A stretch of 64,000 nucleotides of DNA from positions 1 through 64,000 of the forward strand of contig WHUX01000156.1 of the NCBI GenBank assembly GCA_015179025.1, read 5' to 3'. Shown here piece by piece: positions 12,908 to 22,884 of this stretch. This DNA comes from Terfezia claveryi. Its lineage: Eukaryota; Ascomycota; Pezizomycetes; Pezizales; Pezizaceae. Position 1 is the stretch's first letter, and each line of letters opens with the position of its first letter. The notes below the pieces were generated by a model. The model was not told the DNA's origin. It worked only from the letters and a program-made list of their open reading frames with translations, and did not search any database. A program made the position numbers and the translations under genes.

Positions 12908-13067
12908 GCTAATACCGCATCCACTGGTGAATAACGATCCTTGTCAGTTTAAAGACAAGGGTCGAGCTTATACAGTAAAGGTGATATCCAAGCGCAATGG
13001 TAACACTAATGCTACCTATGTCTTTAAACAACCAGGATCGTTATTCACCTGTGGATGCGGTATTGGC
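12908..13067. mobile_element. 160-bp inverted-repeat mini-element, copy A
   Basis: The ends GCTAATACCGCATCCAC and GTGGATGCGGTATTGGC are inverted repeats, continuing inward as GGTGAATAACGATCC against GGATCGTTATTCACC with few mismatches. An inner pair around GTTTAAAGACA and TGTCTTTAAAC extends the stem. A related half is found near 20591-20636, so this is a small family. It is non-coding; the 71-codon frame across it is a by-product. Confidence 0.75.
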
Positions 13068-13429
13068 ACCAGACCCTCTACGATAACTACGCGTTAACGC
13101 CTCTTCAGAAGGGATCGACGAAAGCGAGAATCTGTTGCGACGGCGCGAACTGGGCTATTCTTGGACCCCCTACCGTGGACCAACAGCTAGCGTGCCGAGT
13201 GTCTATGTAGTCGCTGTGGAAGGGCGGCGGCGAAGAACCGGGCATTCTAGATTCAACTTGTCGAACTTTTTTTCCTTGTGAGGTGACTTGAATCTGAATG
13301 CCTAAAGGTCAGCAGCTACAAGAGAGGGATTTTGATGTGTGTTGGTTAAAACTAGCAGTCTCTTAACGTTTGGTTGGTGCAAGAACGTTGTGTGGTGCCA
13401 AGACATATTTGATTTTTGATTACAGCCAC
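13068..13429. other. Intergenic region upstream of the spartin-like gene
   Basis: No ORF or repeat recognised. It is presumably promoter and 5' leader of the gene starting at about 13430. Confidence 0.35.
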
Positions 13430-15448
13430 ATGATCAACAGGTATGCACATTCTTTGCGAGCTGCCCAGGTTACGTTTGCAGGGTGGCGAACTGGGGCAAA
13501 ACGGCAGCACTTATAAGACTCCAGGCCCCTCCAAGTCTCCTGGCAGAGAAATCACGGCATTTACTACTACTCCGCCTCCCTGACGTGGGAGAGCTTCATA
13601 CAAAAGGAAGCCCTGAAGAGCTACTTGGTCTCACACCCTTCGCAGCTGAATACGGCTGTCACCCAGATTCCGTGCACAAGATGGATCACAACCGAAGCAA
13701 CACATACCCCCCGGAGAAGGGTGGTATGAACTGGTCCAGCGACAAGAAGAATACACAGCAGGTAGCACCATACGACCCCTCTCGGTGGGCGATACCTCCA
13801 CCACAAGGAGACCGAGCCGGCGAAGGTACCCTGGTCTTAGTGGATGAGAACGGGAATCAAGTTGGCGGCCTTGGAGAACACATCAACGTTGCCGGTGTAG
13901 TGCCAGGGAGTCAGGGTTCGTACCTTTCCAATTTCGAGACCTGCTGTGTCATGATCATTACGTAGCTAACCTGAGTCCGCTGCAGAACCTGTGGAGATTG
14001 ACCTAAGTAGGACCGATGGCGTCGTCACTGTCCGTACCCCTCATCCCCTTTCATCCTATCGATAAGGCTTTTCATGGTATCATCACCGTTACAGGTGCAA
14101 TCTCGTTTTCACCGTTGATTTCTGAACCTTTTTTTATTATTCAGTTGAATGTGAGGCCAGCAGGGGAATGCCGTGATTGTCCTCAATCAAGGCTCTCACA
14201 TTCTACTCCCGAGAGCTGCTGTTTGCAGCCGTTATCAGACCATAAGCAAAATGCTCTTGGAAGATGGTCAAAATTTGCTGTTCTTCCTTACCGTGTTTAT
14301 GACTGTCCTCAAAAAGTAATTTCGTGCTCATACCCTCTCTCAATAAGCACAAATACCCGCCCTTTCACCATACAAGTTTCTCCACCTAGAGAGAACGGTT
14401 AATTTGTCTCTTGGTCGATTGTTGTCGCAATAGACGAAAGCATCCGCTGTTTGTTTCCGTGCTAATTAGATCTGCCATTTTATAGGTGAGACCAATCCAA
14501 GCAGATTATCTCAACGATTCCCAAGATCCCGCCTATGCAAACTCCCGCCTTGTCGGCACTGCTGCTACCGCCGCACGAGTCCTTGTCACTGGTGCAACTT
14601 ACGTCGCCAAAGCCGTCGAAGCTGGTGCTCGTACCTTTACAGAAAAAACCAAACCGGTCAATACCCCCATGACTTTCCAACCTACCACCCACAACTACGT
14701 CCGGCAAATTCACAACTACAGTGCCACTGGTGCCTCGATTACCTCAAAAGCTGTCGGAACAGTGACACACCATGCGCAGAATTTCGGTGCAAAGGTGGCA
14801 GGGAAGGGAGGAAGCCACCAGCGGTCTCCGAATCCAGGATTGATCAATAAGGGGTTGATTGCGTTTGGTACTATCGCAGATGGGATTGATTACGCTTCGA
14901 AACTGATTCTTACAACAAGCTCACAGGCAGCCACCACTATGGCTGGACACCGATATGGCGCTGAAGCAGAGGAGGTAGCACGGGGCTTGACCGGTGCTGT
15001 AAAGAACGTTGGGTTAGTTTACGTCGACGCAAGTGGTATATCTCGCCGTGCGGTAGTCAAGAGTGTAGCCAAGGGAATGGTCGTTGGTAGGGTCAAAGGC
15101 GGGGGAGAGATTGTCTTTCAAGGGAATAACTCCTCGCAGGGGGTGTTGACACAACCTGGACCTGAGTATTCTGGAATACCAATGTGCTATTATCAGGGGC
15201 CGCAAAGGTTTCCAGATTCTAACCCTCCGGAGCAGTTTTACGGAGGCTGTAAGAAGGGCCCTCCGCCTCCGGGGAACAGGAGCGCAAGGTCCTCGCCGAT
15301 GCCCCCACACCAACAATCCTCCCCGCCACCGCAGCAACACCTCTGTCCGAAGCCACAGCAGAAACAGTTCTCTCCACCTCCGCAACAGCACCAGTACCCT
15401 CCGCCGCCACCTACGCCCCAATATCATAAGGCACCCTTCAAATATTGA
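13430..15448 (+). CDS. Spartin-like senescence-domain protein
   Basis: Proposed exons are 13430-13440, 13482-13915, 13986-14029 and 14486-15448 (483 residues). The first intron would be only 41 bp and the third donor (GTCCGT) is weak, so the N-terminal structure is tentative. The body carries the plant-senescence/spartin domain found across fungi: ARVLVTGATYVAKAVEAGAR, FTEKTKPVNTPMTFQPTTHN, LINKGLIAFGTIADGID, TTMAGHRYGAEAEEVARGLT, VYVDASGISRRAVVKSVAKG and MVVGRVKGGGEIV. Human spartin acts at lipid droplets and endosomes; the fungal role is inferred only. A VLVDENGNQVGGLGE strand upstream is also usual in fungal members. The last ~70 residues are a Pro/Gln-rich tail (PPQQ, PPPPPTPQ). A later ATG at 13681 is an alternative start. 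Confidence 0.8.
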
Positions 15449-15938
15449 CTTCTCAACCATACAAAACATTAATTAATTACATCACATGGTGTTTTATAAA
15501 TTTGAGCGGCTTGGTGACTTAGTTCTGCACGTTGATGGACATCTTGTTCTCTTCAGTACATGACTTCTAGTGGTTTCTACATTCATATTGTGTGTTGATA
15601 TAGAACATATTACTACATTACCATGTCCCCGTGGGATTTGGGGTTTGATAATCATACAATGTTATGCAGACCGAATATACCACCTAAGCGGTTTTATTGC
15701 TGAACTTTTTCTAATGCCTATTTTTACTTTTAAGCCTAACGAATGACCATTATCTTAGACATGCAGTAGGTGTAAAGTAACCCTCACAGAGGACCATACC
15801 ATCCAGACGTCCTTAAAAATATACCAACGGGCTTAACTTTATCTTTAAACAGAGAAGCAATGAATCAAATAATACAACATAATACATGAGCCCCCTTCCT
15901 CTGTGGCGGGAATGATTGATGAAATCAAACCGCTAGCT
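15449..15938. other. Convergent 3' region, no gene
   Basis: Lies between the stop codons of the plus-strand spartin-like gene and the minus-strand esterase. It is AT-rich with no supported ORF, and presumably contains both 3' untranslated regions and polyadenylation sites. Confidence 0.5.
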
Positions 15939-17197
15939 TTACTTGTCTTCCTTCTTCAAGAATTTGCTCAACTCCTTCGCAAAAGCCTTGTTAACCTTAT
16001 AACCAGGGTGCAAGCTGTTAAGCCAGAAGTACTCATCCACAGGTACACCACAGGCTGGGTCCAAAGTATCCCATGCGGAGGTACCACTATACGCAGATAC
16101 ACGGAAGGTTAGCTACTTAATCCACTTTTATTTCATACTTATATTCCACAAAATGCGGTGAAACATACCCCTGATACTTATCGCAGAAACTCGTAGTATT
16201 CTTCAACCCATAGCGTTGACCATTATCGAGAATGTTATTGAACAGCGTTGAATAATCAAACACCCGGGCCCATACAGGAGATTTCGCTTTTGTTTTATCT
16301 TTTCTTAGGGTAGCTACACGCTCCACGAGTTTGTTGTTGTATGAATTAAGGGCTTCCTTTTTGGTGGTGATGGCCGAGTCACCTTGGGCCACTATGAGGG
16401 GGGAGCGGTTGACGGGGGGCACGTTTATGAAGAGGAAATTGCGGGCACCGGTGGAGTAGAGCTATTCCGCAGGCACACAGGAACATCAGGCTAATTTCCT
16501 GGGTTTGTCAGAGTGTTGGGTATACCTTATCCACCAACCCAAAATATACATCCATTAACTGATTATGGAAATTATCAAAATCCCCCAACAAATAACTGTT
16601 CCCAACATCGTTTATCCCAATAAAGAATGTAAAGAGCGAGTTATCTGATCTCCAGGGCGTTGTTGCGGGATGGGAGCCCAGGTGCTTGAGGAAGAGGTCC
16701 TCAATTTGGTTTTTGAGGGAGAGGACGTCTCCACGCCAGGGCTTGACAAGGGCAGAGTTAATGGTAGCGCCGCCGTAGGCCATGTTGTACGTGAGCAAGG
16801 TGGAGGCGTTGTAGGTTGTGGTTAGATACCCTATCCAGTTCGGCCCGCTGGGAGGGGACGTTAGCCTCTGGGGGGAAGGATCAGCGGGGGTAAATACTTT
16901 GAAGCGGTCCATCCAGGCCAAGGAGGATTTCCCATGGGGTTTCCAAAGGAGGGGAGGGGAGAGCCATTGGTGAGATTGAAGCCGGTTTGGGAATAGGAAT
17001 CACCGCTATATATTCATATAGCACATCGTGAGCTTCGCTTTGGAATTGTCCAATGGAAGTAAGCAAACGTACAATGAAAAAATATATTTCAGCTTCTTGA
17101 ATCCACAGTATGGTGATTTTGGGGCGGGAGTAGCGGAGGTGCCGAGCACAAGACTGGTAAGCACTACAGCGGCCGAGACAAGAAATTCAGGGAGCAT
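15939..17197 (-). CDS. Secreted GDSL esterase, carbohydrate esterase family 16-like
   Basis: Exons 17197-17073, 17005-16898, 16847-16526, 16461-16169 and 16086-15939 sum to 996 nt (331 residues). A signal peptide is clear ([20 protein letters not shown], cleavage probably after SA). After splicing, the nucleophile block reads [13 protein letters not shown] with Ser45. The second block is [12 protein letters not shown], the Asn block is [12 protein letters not shown], and the C-terminal His block is [16 protein letters not shown]. Family members such as fungal acetylesterases remove acetyl groups from hemicellulose-derived sugars outside the cell; the substrate here is inferred. Donors are GTACGT, GTATTT, GTATAC and GTATGT. 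All key motifs are intact, so the enzyme should be functional. Confidence 0.88.
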
Positions 17198-17817
17198 TTT
17201 TGGGCGATCAACGACCTATTACTTTATGTAAGTATAGATACATTCAACAATACAAGAGCAGAAAATCATGGTCATAGGGTATGGGTATATATACCATATT
17301 ACTCTGTATTATCCCATATATCTTATTCCCGGCACCGGCACGGAAGTACAATTGACAATTGCGAATATAGCCACTACTTTACGTACATTGGCACTAGGGC
17401 CTGGGGGATGGACGGATGATTTCAGAGATACCCTGGTATACATGCGCAGTATAGAGAGATCTTAGTCTCACGTGTCTACGTTGTGGATTGTTATTGCACG
17501 ACATGGGTCTAGATACGCGGTATTGACGTGGACCTCAGGAAGGGGGGGCCGCCAGTTCGCAATTGTGTAGGGTTTACCGAGTCTGTCAGGGTCATAGAAA
17601 TCAATTCACCGTAGAGCGGTCTGGAAGGGTACGAAAAAAGACTGAATATTCCACGATATTGCCCATTCGAGGCGGGGATGTACTGTATGTATGCCCACCT
17701 TTAGCTGTGGGTAGGGCCCATAACTAATCCCTCCGGAGGGGTCACACCTATTTCTTCCCTATATTAGCCCGAGGACGAGTAACTGTTAATCCAACGTTTG
17801 AGACACCACGTTCCCAC
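17198..17817. other. Intergenic region upstream of the esterase
   Basis: No gene supported. It presumably holds the esterase promoter on the minus strand; no specific regulatory element recognised. Confidence 0.35.
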
Positions 17818-18491
17818 TACAGAAAAATCCCGTTACAAGCATACGAGATATAAGCATATATTCGTCATAAGCATACTCCCCCACACAAAAAGCATATATT
17901 CACAAATTCACCTATGCATGCCATTTTTTGGCTTAGTCACATACAGTAAATATGCTTGTAACGAATGTATATCATGGCTAGCAGAGGCACTTATTGATAA
18001 GAAATTACCAAGCGGAGTAATTATCACAATATTCCAGATAGCTTGTCTATGGCCCTACGAAACCTACGTGCAGTATGTATAGAGCTCACTGTGTTTTTAA
18101 TGTTGCCTACTGATATGTGGTTGATATAGAATATGACGACATTGGAGGGAACCTTGCCAGCAGCAAACCCAGGCTCCGTGGCGTACAATTAGAAGCTGGT
18201 TTGAAGGAACTCATCCCAATAAAAAGAGCACTTATTCTATTTTCCCTGCAGACCAATTGGAATTACAAGGCAGTTGGAGGCAAAGGGAGAAACATCGAAT
18301 TGATGTTTTTTGGTACCAAGAAAAGGCCAAACAAACCCAGCGGAGGATCACAGAGTTCTTATATGAATCCTAGTACCCATTTCCTGTCTCATTTGTCCAT
18401 TTCGTCATGTTTGTGATTTTCTCCCGGTATAAGCATGTATTTGTTATAAGCATCTACCTCCGGTCCCAACTTGTAACCGGAGTTTTCTATA
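17818..18491 (+). mobile_element. Pogo-like DNA transposon derivative, 674 bp
   Basis: A TA dinucleotide flanks each end. The left end CAGAAAAATCCCGTTACAAG and the right end CTTGTAACCGGAGTTTTCT are imperfect inverted repeats. Inside both ends are clusters of a subterminal motif (TATAAGCATA, GTTACAAGCATA, TATGCTTGTAACG), the same motifs as in the element at 26952. Around 18185-18225 a piece reading TIRSWFEG resembles the helix-turn-helix part of Fot/pogo transposases (compare IKRWFEAQ in the 26952 element). The internal sequence is too decayed to encode a transposase. The orientation shown is that of the transposase remnant. Confidence 0.65.
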
Positions 18492-18653
18492 GTCTTACGT
18501 CTATCAGTGATATCCTTCCAGAACCTTTTATGCTTCTGTCAATCTATCTACTGTACTCCATTCCTATATGCAGGAACAGCCGCTCTTACCAGGAATAGTA
18601 GCCACATTGGCACTAAACTTGCTGCTCTTTCTCAACTTTCGGTGGAAATTGAA

Positions 18654-18791
18654 TACAGCAATTGATCGGTCGATGGGATGGAAAATTACATTCAAACTGT
18701 ATCATATCAGTGCGCGCCTTGACCTCAACTGCATTTTGGTTGACTACAACCAGCTTGGGCTAAGTTATCCCATCGACCATCAATTGCTGTA
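18654..18791. mobile_element. 138-bp MITE with TA duplication
   Basis: The ends are TA CAGCAATTGATCGGTCGA and, inverted, TCGACCATCAATTGCTG TA. The inverted repeats run for about 24 bases with one single-base gap and continue into ATGGGAT / ATCCCAT. The TA at each end fits a Tc1/mariner-pogo type target duplication. No coding capacity. Confidence 0.75.
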
Positions 18792-18989
18792 CTCCGGAAG
18801 CATGCTGTGAGATGCCTCTCCTGTTGTTCTTATGACATTCTGGGTGGATGGGCGTTCTGACCCATACAGCAATACGGCCCGTTCGGTGTGGTATGGATTA
18901 CACAGATACCTAGTATAACATAGTACAGGTAGCATAACATAGAAAGCATAGCATAGCGTCCTCATGGTCCCTGACCGCATACACCGTAG

Positions 18990-19520
18990 GAGTGATAATA
19001 AAAAAAATTAAACCTAATTCTCATGGATCTCTCGAGATTGTCGAAGATCCAATCTCTGATATTGTAGATGCAATTCTGGCAACATATCTTCCAAGCGCAG
19101 TCAATGAACCCGAAACTGAGCCACTGCCACCTTCTCCGGTTACACCCCAGGTAGCTTTTGCCTACATCGAAGGGTTGCTCCTCTTCTCTCTTCAAGCTGA
19201 ACTCACACCGAACATTACTGAGCTGGAAGTTGTCCTCAACCGGGAGAAAGGACGGATTGAAACTCTTGAGGTTCAGCGCAGAAGTTATCATGTTCAATGC
19301 AGGATTACTGACTTTACGCCGGGTCCAGCCTCCTCCTCCTAATATCCCTTATGCTCATTTAGCTGTCTTTTTTGAATATAATCAGTACTCATACTTTGTT
19401 ATTTGGATGTCTGTTAGTTATTATCCCATTTTGTAGCTTTCTTGCTCTCTCTACCTGTATTCCCGTTTCTCTAGATATAAGAATATATTGGTTACAAGCA
19501 TACTTCAACTGGTCCACCGA
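18990..19520 (+). pseudogene. Pogo/Fot1-type transposase C-terminal relic and element end
   Basis: An open stretch (about 18992-19340) reads EDPISDIVDAILATYLPS, PPSPVTPQVAFAYIEGLLLF and LNREKGRIETLEVQRR. This is the arrangement seen in the C-terminal part of fungal pogo/Fot1 transposases, after the DDE core. Downstream at 19468-19505 the motif block CTCTAGATATAAGAATATATTGGTTACAAGC matches, base for base in most places, the subterminal repeats of the 26952-27656 element (given here as two overlapping runs: CTCTAGATATAAGAATATA and TATTGGTTACAAGCATA). So this is the 3' part of a larger, decayed pogo copy; no DDE core remains. Confidence 0.5.
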
Positions 19521-20259
19521 GAGATCTCTGCATGAAGTATCAATCGAATTCACCGACCGGATGCGGGCGGATAGATTATATCTTACTTGCAAAAGCGCGG
19601 TCTCAAATTGCTGTATACCATACAATTTGCATAAAACAGCTCAAGAACCACCCGTGAGCAGACTCAACCACACATTCAAGTCCATAATTCTACGACCGGG
19701 CCCCCCCGGTCTCAATCGAAAAGGCTCGACTAGCTTTTCATTCTACTCCAAATCTACATCCAGCGACCTTCTCTTGCACTTTCCCCCCGGCTTTCAATCC
19801 TCCAATGCTCACGACTTCGTGCAATTCTTCCCGACCTCACCGTACTGACTTCCTGCCACGTCAAGACCTCCAGCTCCCTACCAACAGTGCGAGCGGCCAA
19901 TACGCGGAAAGAAAGAGAAAGGTCAATCCCGGAAAGATGGATCGAGGAAGACAACAAGGGAGCTCAAATCATGGGCATTCGCTGGCAGCTGAAAGAATAT
20001 AGAAGGGACGGAAAGCTAGTTCGTCATCACTGGTGGTTACAAGGGTGAAGGGATTGACACCACGCGGCTTCGCATGGGTAGGAGGCACTTCCGAACCACA
20101 GAATACAACTGAAGCAGTCGATGATTCTCACGGGAACGATAAGAGCAATGCGGATATGACAGAGGGTTGTTCTTGGGTTTCCTCTCTCTTTTTCTTCCAC
20201 TTGAGGGACCTTTTCTGCTTGCGAGGGTTTATGTTGTATGTGTTTCTACCAGCGAGGAG
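19521..20259. other. Unassigned stretch with overlapping short ORFs
   Basis: Several short open frames on both strands (for example 19754-19957 minus and 20033-20308 plus) overlap each other and match no family I know. The 20033 frame runs into the MITE at 20260, which argues against a real gene. Nothing firmer can be said. Confidence 0.3.
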
Positions 20260-20479
20260 TACAGTATCAGACGGTACAACCGGTCAGACGGAACAACCGG
20301 TCAGCTAACCTAGGTGGGTATAAGGGGGCTTGGTAGGCGCAAAGGCAAGAACAGTTAGTTTGGTTAAATGACTGTCAGTGCACGAAAGTTGTTAGCAGGT
20401 TAACCTTGACAGGTTAGCTGACCGGTTGTACCGTCTGACCGGTTGTACCGTCTGACCGGTTGTACCGTCTGATACTGTA
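20260..20479. mobile_element. 220-bp MITE with tandemly repeated terminal repeats
   Basis: TA flanks both ends. The left end is CAGTATCAGACGGTACAACC followed by GGTCAGACGGAACAACCGGTCA; the right end mirrors it. The ~17-bp module GACGGTACAACCGGTCA is present about twice on the left and three times, inverted, on the right, followed inward by GCTAACCT / AGGTTAGC. The centre is unrelated filler. Non-coding. Confidence 0.8.
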
Positions 20480-20590
20480 CATTGAGCGCATCTACTAGGG
20501 AGGGGATAAATTCGGATAGGTCCCTAGTCTGGATGGTGCAGAGCGAGTTACCATTGGGCGGATATCACTTGTACTAGTACATAAGATCGA

Positions 20591-20636
20591 CCTATGTCTT
20601 TAAACTGACAAGGATCGTTATCACCAGTGGATGCGG
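20591..20636 (-). mobile_element. Half of the copy-A mini-element
   Basis: CCTATGTCTTTAAACTGACA followed by AGGATCGTTATCACCAGTGG and ATGCGGT matches the right half of the 12908-13067 element with small changes, but no left half is attached. It directly precedes a different hairpin element at 20644. Confidence 0.6.
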
Positions 20637-20643
20637 TCGGTAC

Positions 20644-20788
20644 GGTACCGGGAATACTGGTGAATAAGACTCCTTGTCTGTATCTTTGCTCTTTCCTTTT
20701 TGTGGTAGGCGCGTTACTAGTTGTGGGCAGATTAGCGTCCTTGACTCGGATTTTGAGAGGAGTCTTATTCACCAGTTTTCCCGGTACC
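20644..20788. mobile_element. 145-bp inverted-repeat mini-element, copy B
   Basis: The ends GGTACCGGGAATACTGGTGA and its inverted partner (TCACCAG...CCCGGTACC) pair over 30 bases with one mismatch, through ATAAGACTCC / GGAGTCTTAT. The core CTGGTGAATAA is shared with copy A at 12908, although the outer bases differ. Confidence 0.7.
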
Positions 20789-21831
20789 TGTATGTTTTGT
20801 ATTTAATTAGGAAAGGGTATGTAAGGAGTGACCTACCTGCCGAAGCAATAAAAACGACAGTGAAACACCCATAGCCGTATTACTCCTCACACATAGATAA
20901 TTCGTCACTGGTTGGCCACGGTGTTGCACCTCATTCCTCGCACCTGGCACATTCAATGATCGGACAGTCCAAATGCGTTATACTGTACCTACTCCAAATG
21001 CCAAAGTAATTGCAATATAGGACTTGAAATTCTTATAGCCAATTGCGATAGCAATTGCCTGGAAATGGTTTTCTGACCTTAAAAATCCCGGGTCCTGGGA
21101 ATGTCATATATTAGCCTGGTTAAGGAATGTCGTAGGAGTTGGCAAGGATGACAGCAATCTTGTCTCGTTACGCTAGGTACCGTAGCACTATAGCAATTCG
21201 ATATAAGTTTTCATATTTGAGGGCATAGCTTCCGGACCTTTTACTCCCGGTACATAATGTAACTACCGTAGCAACTACTTTGAACTTTGAATCTACGGTA
21301 TACATTTGCATTCCAATCCTCGCATATTTGTGATTAATAATATCTGCAGGTCAGCCATGTTCACATGTTCTCTGCAAATCTGGTTGCACCACCTCTGTGC
21401 AGCATGTCTACCGGTACTCCGTATGTACACTAGCATACATCTTCTGCGTCTGGTAATCTCGGTCCCCATATCTCAATACAGAACAATTTCTGTACATGCT
21501 GACGAATTAGCACGATGGTATTAGCTAAGACAAGAGTTAGTAGTTACGAAACAACTTATTGTGGCATAGCTAATTGCACTATCCCGAACAACAATGGCTA
21601 GCAATGGATTGTGTGAGCGTAAGATATAACTATCGGTATTTGGGCAAACCTAGCACCCAGTGATCACGTTTAGTCTTAGCAGTTACACTCTCCAACAGTC
21701 GATTGTGCCAGACGTGAGGTATACTTGTTCAGGCCCCAGACTTGATTTCCGGAGCAGACAGGAACATTCCAAACAAAATGTTCTGCTGTACCGGAAGGTA
21801 AACTTGTAATTAGTAGACTTGATAAGTGCAG
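20789..21831. other. Gene-free stretch
   Basis: No supported ORF or RNA gene. AT-moderate sequence with scattered GGTACC/TACCGTAG motifs; nothing with clear structure seen. Confidence 0.35.
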
Positions 21832-21910
21832 TACTGTAAACTCTCGTTGTAAGCATACGGTCGGGCTGGAGGTGATACATATGCTTATAATGAATATATG
21901 CCTTTCGTGA
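21832..21910. mobile_element. Isolated pogo-family terminus
   Basis: TACTGTAAACTCTCGTTGTA then AGCATACGGTCGGGCTGGAG, followed by TATGCTTATAATGAATATATG, matches the left end of the 26952 element (TACAGACAACTCTCGTTACA, AGCATATCGTCGGGACGGAG, ATATGCTTATAACCAATATATG). I found no matching second end nearby, so this is a truncated copy. Confidence 0.6.
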
Positions 21911-22884
21911 GAGAAAATACCTTGCATGACGGAATGAACAAATGAGACCGCTTAAGACTGATGTAAGAGCTGCGTGATCCTCCGTTGTGTCTCTTTATCG
22001 CTTCTATTCGATTCTTTCTCTTCGTAATATCTCTTCAAACTGCTGGTATATCTAGGGGATTGAAAACATATCAACGGATTGTTTCCAAAGCATCGATAGC
22101 GACTTGACTCAGCCCCATGCCTTAGCGGCCACATTCACTATTTTGAATCTTCTAACTCCCACCTCGGTTACGATTCTCCTCAGGCCATCCGAAACATAGC
22201 AAGTACTTCAGCCTGTGAATCCCGAATTCTTACCCTTTTATGTGGTTTGCCCTATGTTCATCAAGTTATAGTGCACGTAGATAATCAGATAATACTAGTA
22301 ATTCATCCCCATATGGCCATAAAGCTCCGATTAATTTACCCAATAGCCAACAAGTAGTTCCTATATGTTCACATATATATATACAGATATTCAAGTATCC
22401 AGTAGATCTTAGAGATCTATGGCTACAGTACTACTCTTTCATCCAGATGGCAGTGTCACAGCCCATCCTGGAGTTTAGGTACTTAACCTATTCTCCTTAG
22501 CACAACCTCAAGTGGATTGCATAGGAGAAGAACCTAATAATCAAGGCTAGCGATTACATTGCCGCGCCTTGGGCGTTGTGAATTGATGAAATTTGGTGGT
22601 TAGATGTTATAATAATTTCTAGAATTAATCATCTCAGTGGTAAATTCTACTGTAAACTATCCCAGCTTCGAGTTCTTGTTCCGAGTCGCCATGGTCAATC
22701 TATTTCTTGTTAATGTACGTAGTATGGGGTATTTTATCTTGGTATACGGCCAAAAAGCGAAACCCTGTGACTTTAGATCGGTCTTCAATTTAAATAGTCA
22801 AGTGGAACCCCCTTAAAAACCACCCAAGCCTCCCAACCTCACCCGAGGCCTAAAGGGTCCCCCCTCTTACACCGCCTCCCCCTC
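21911..22884. other. Gene-free stretch downstream of the hydrolase
   Basis: No gene supported. The part next to 22885 is C-rich and includes the 3' flank of the minus-strand hydrolase; the sequence TACACCGCCTCCCCCTCC is tandemly doubled across its stop codon (22869-22904). Confidence 0.35.

Noticed and set aside
20033..20308. 91-codon ORF on the plus strand
   Set aside because: It ends inside the terminal repeat of the 20260-20479 MITE and resembles no protein.
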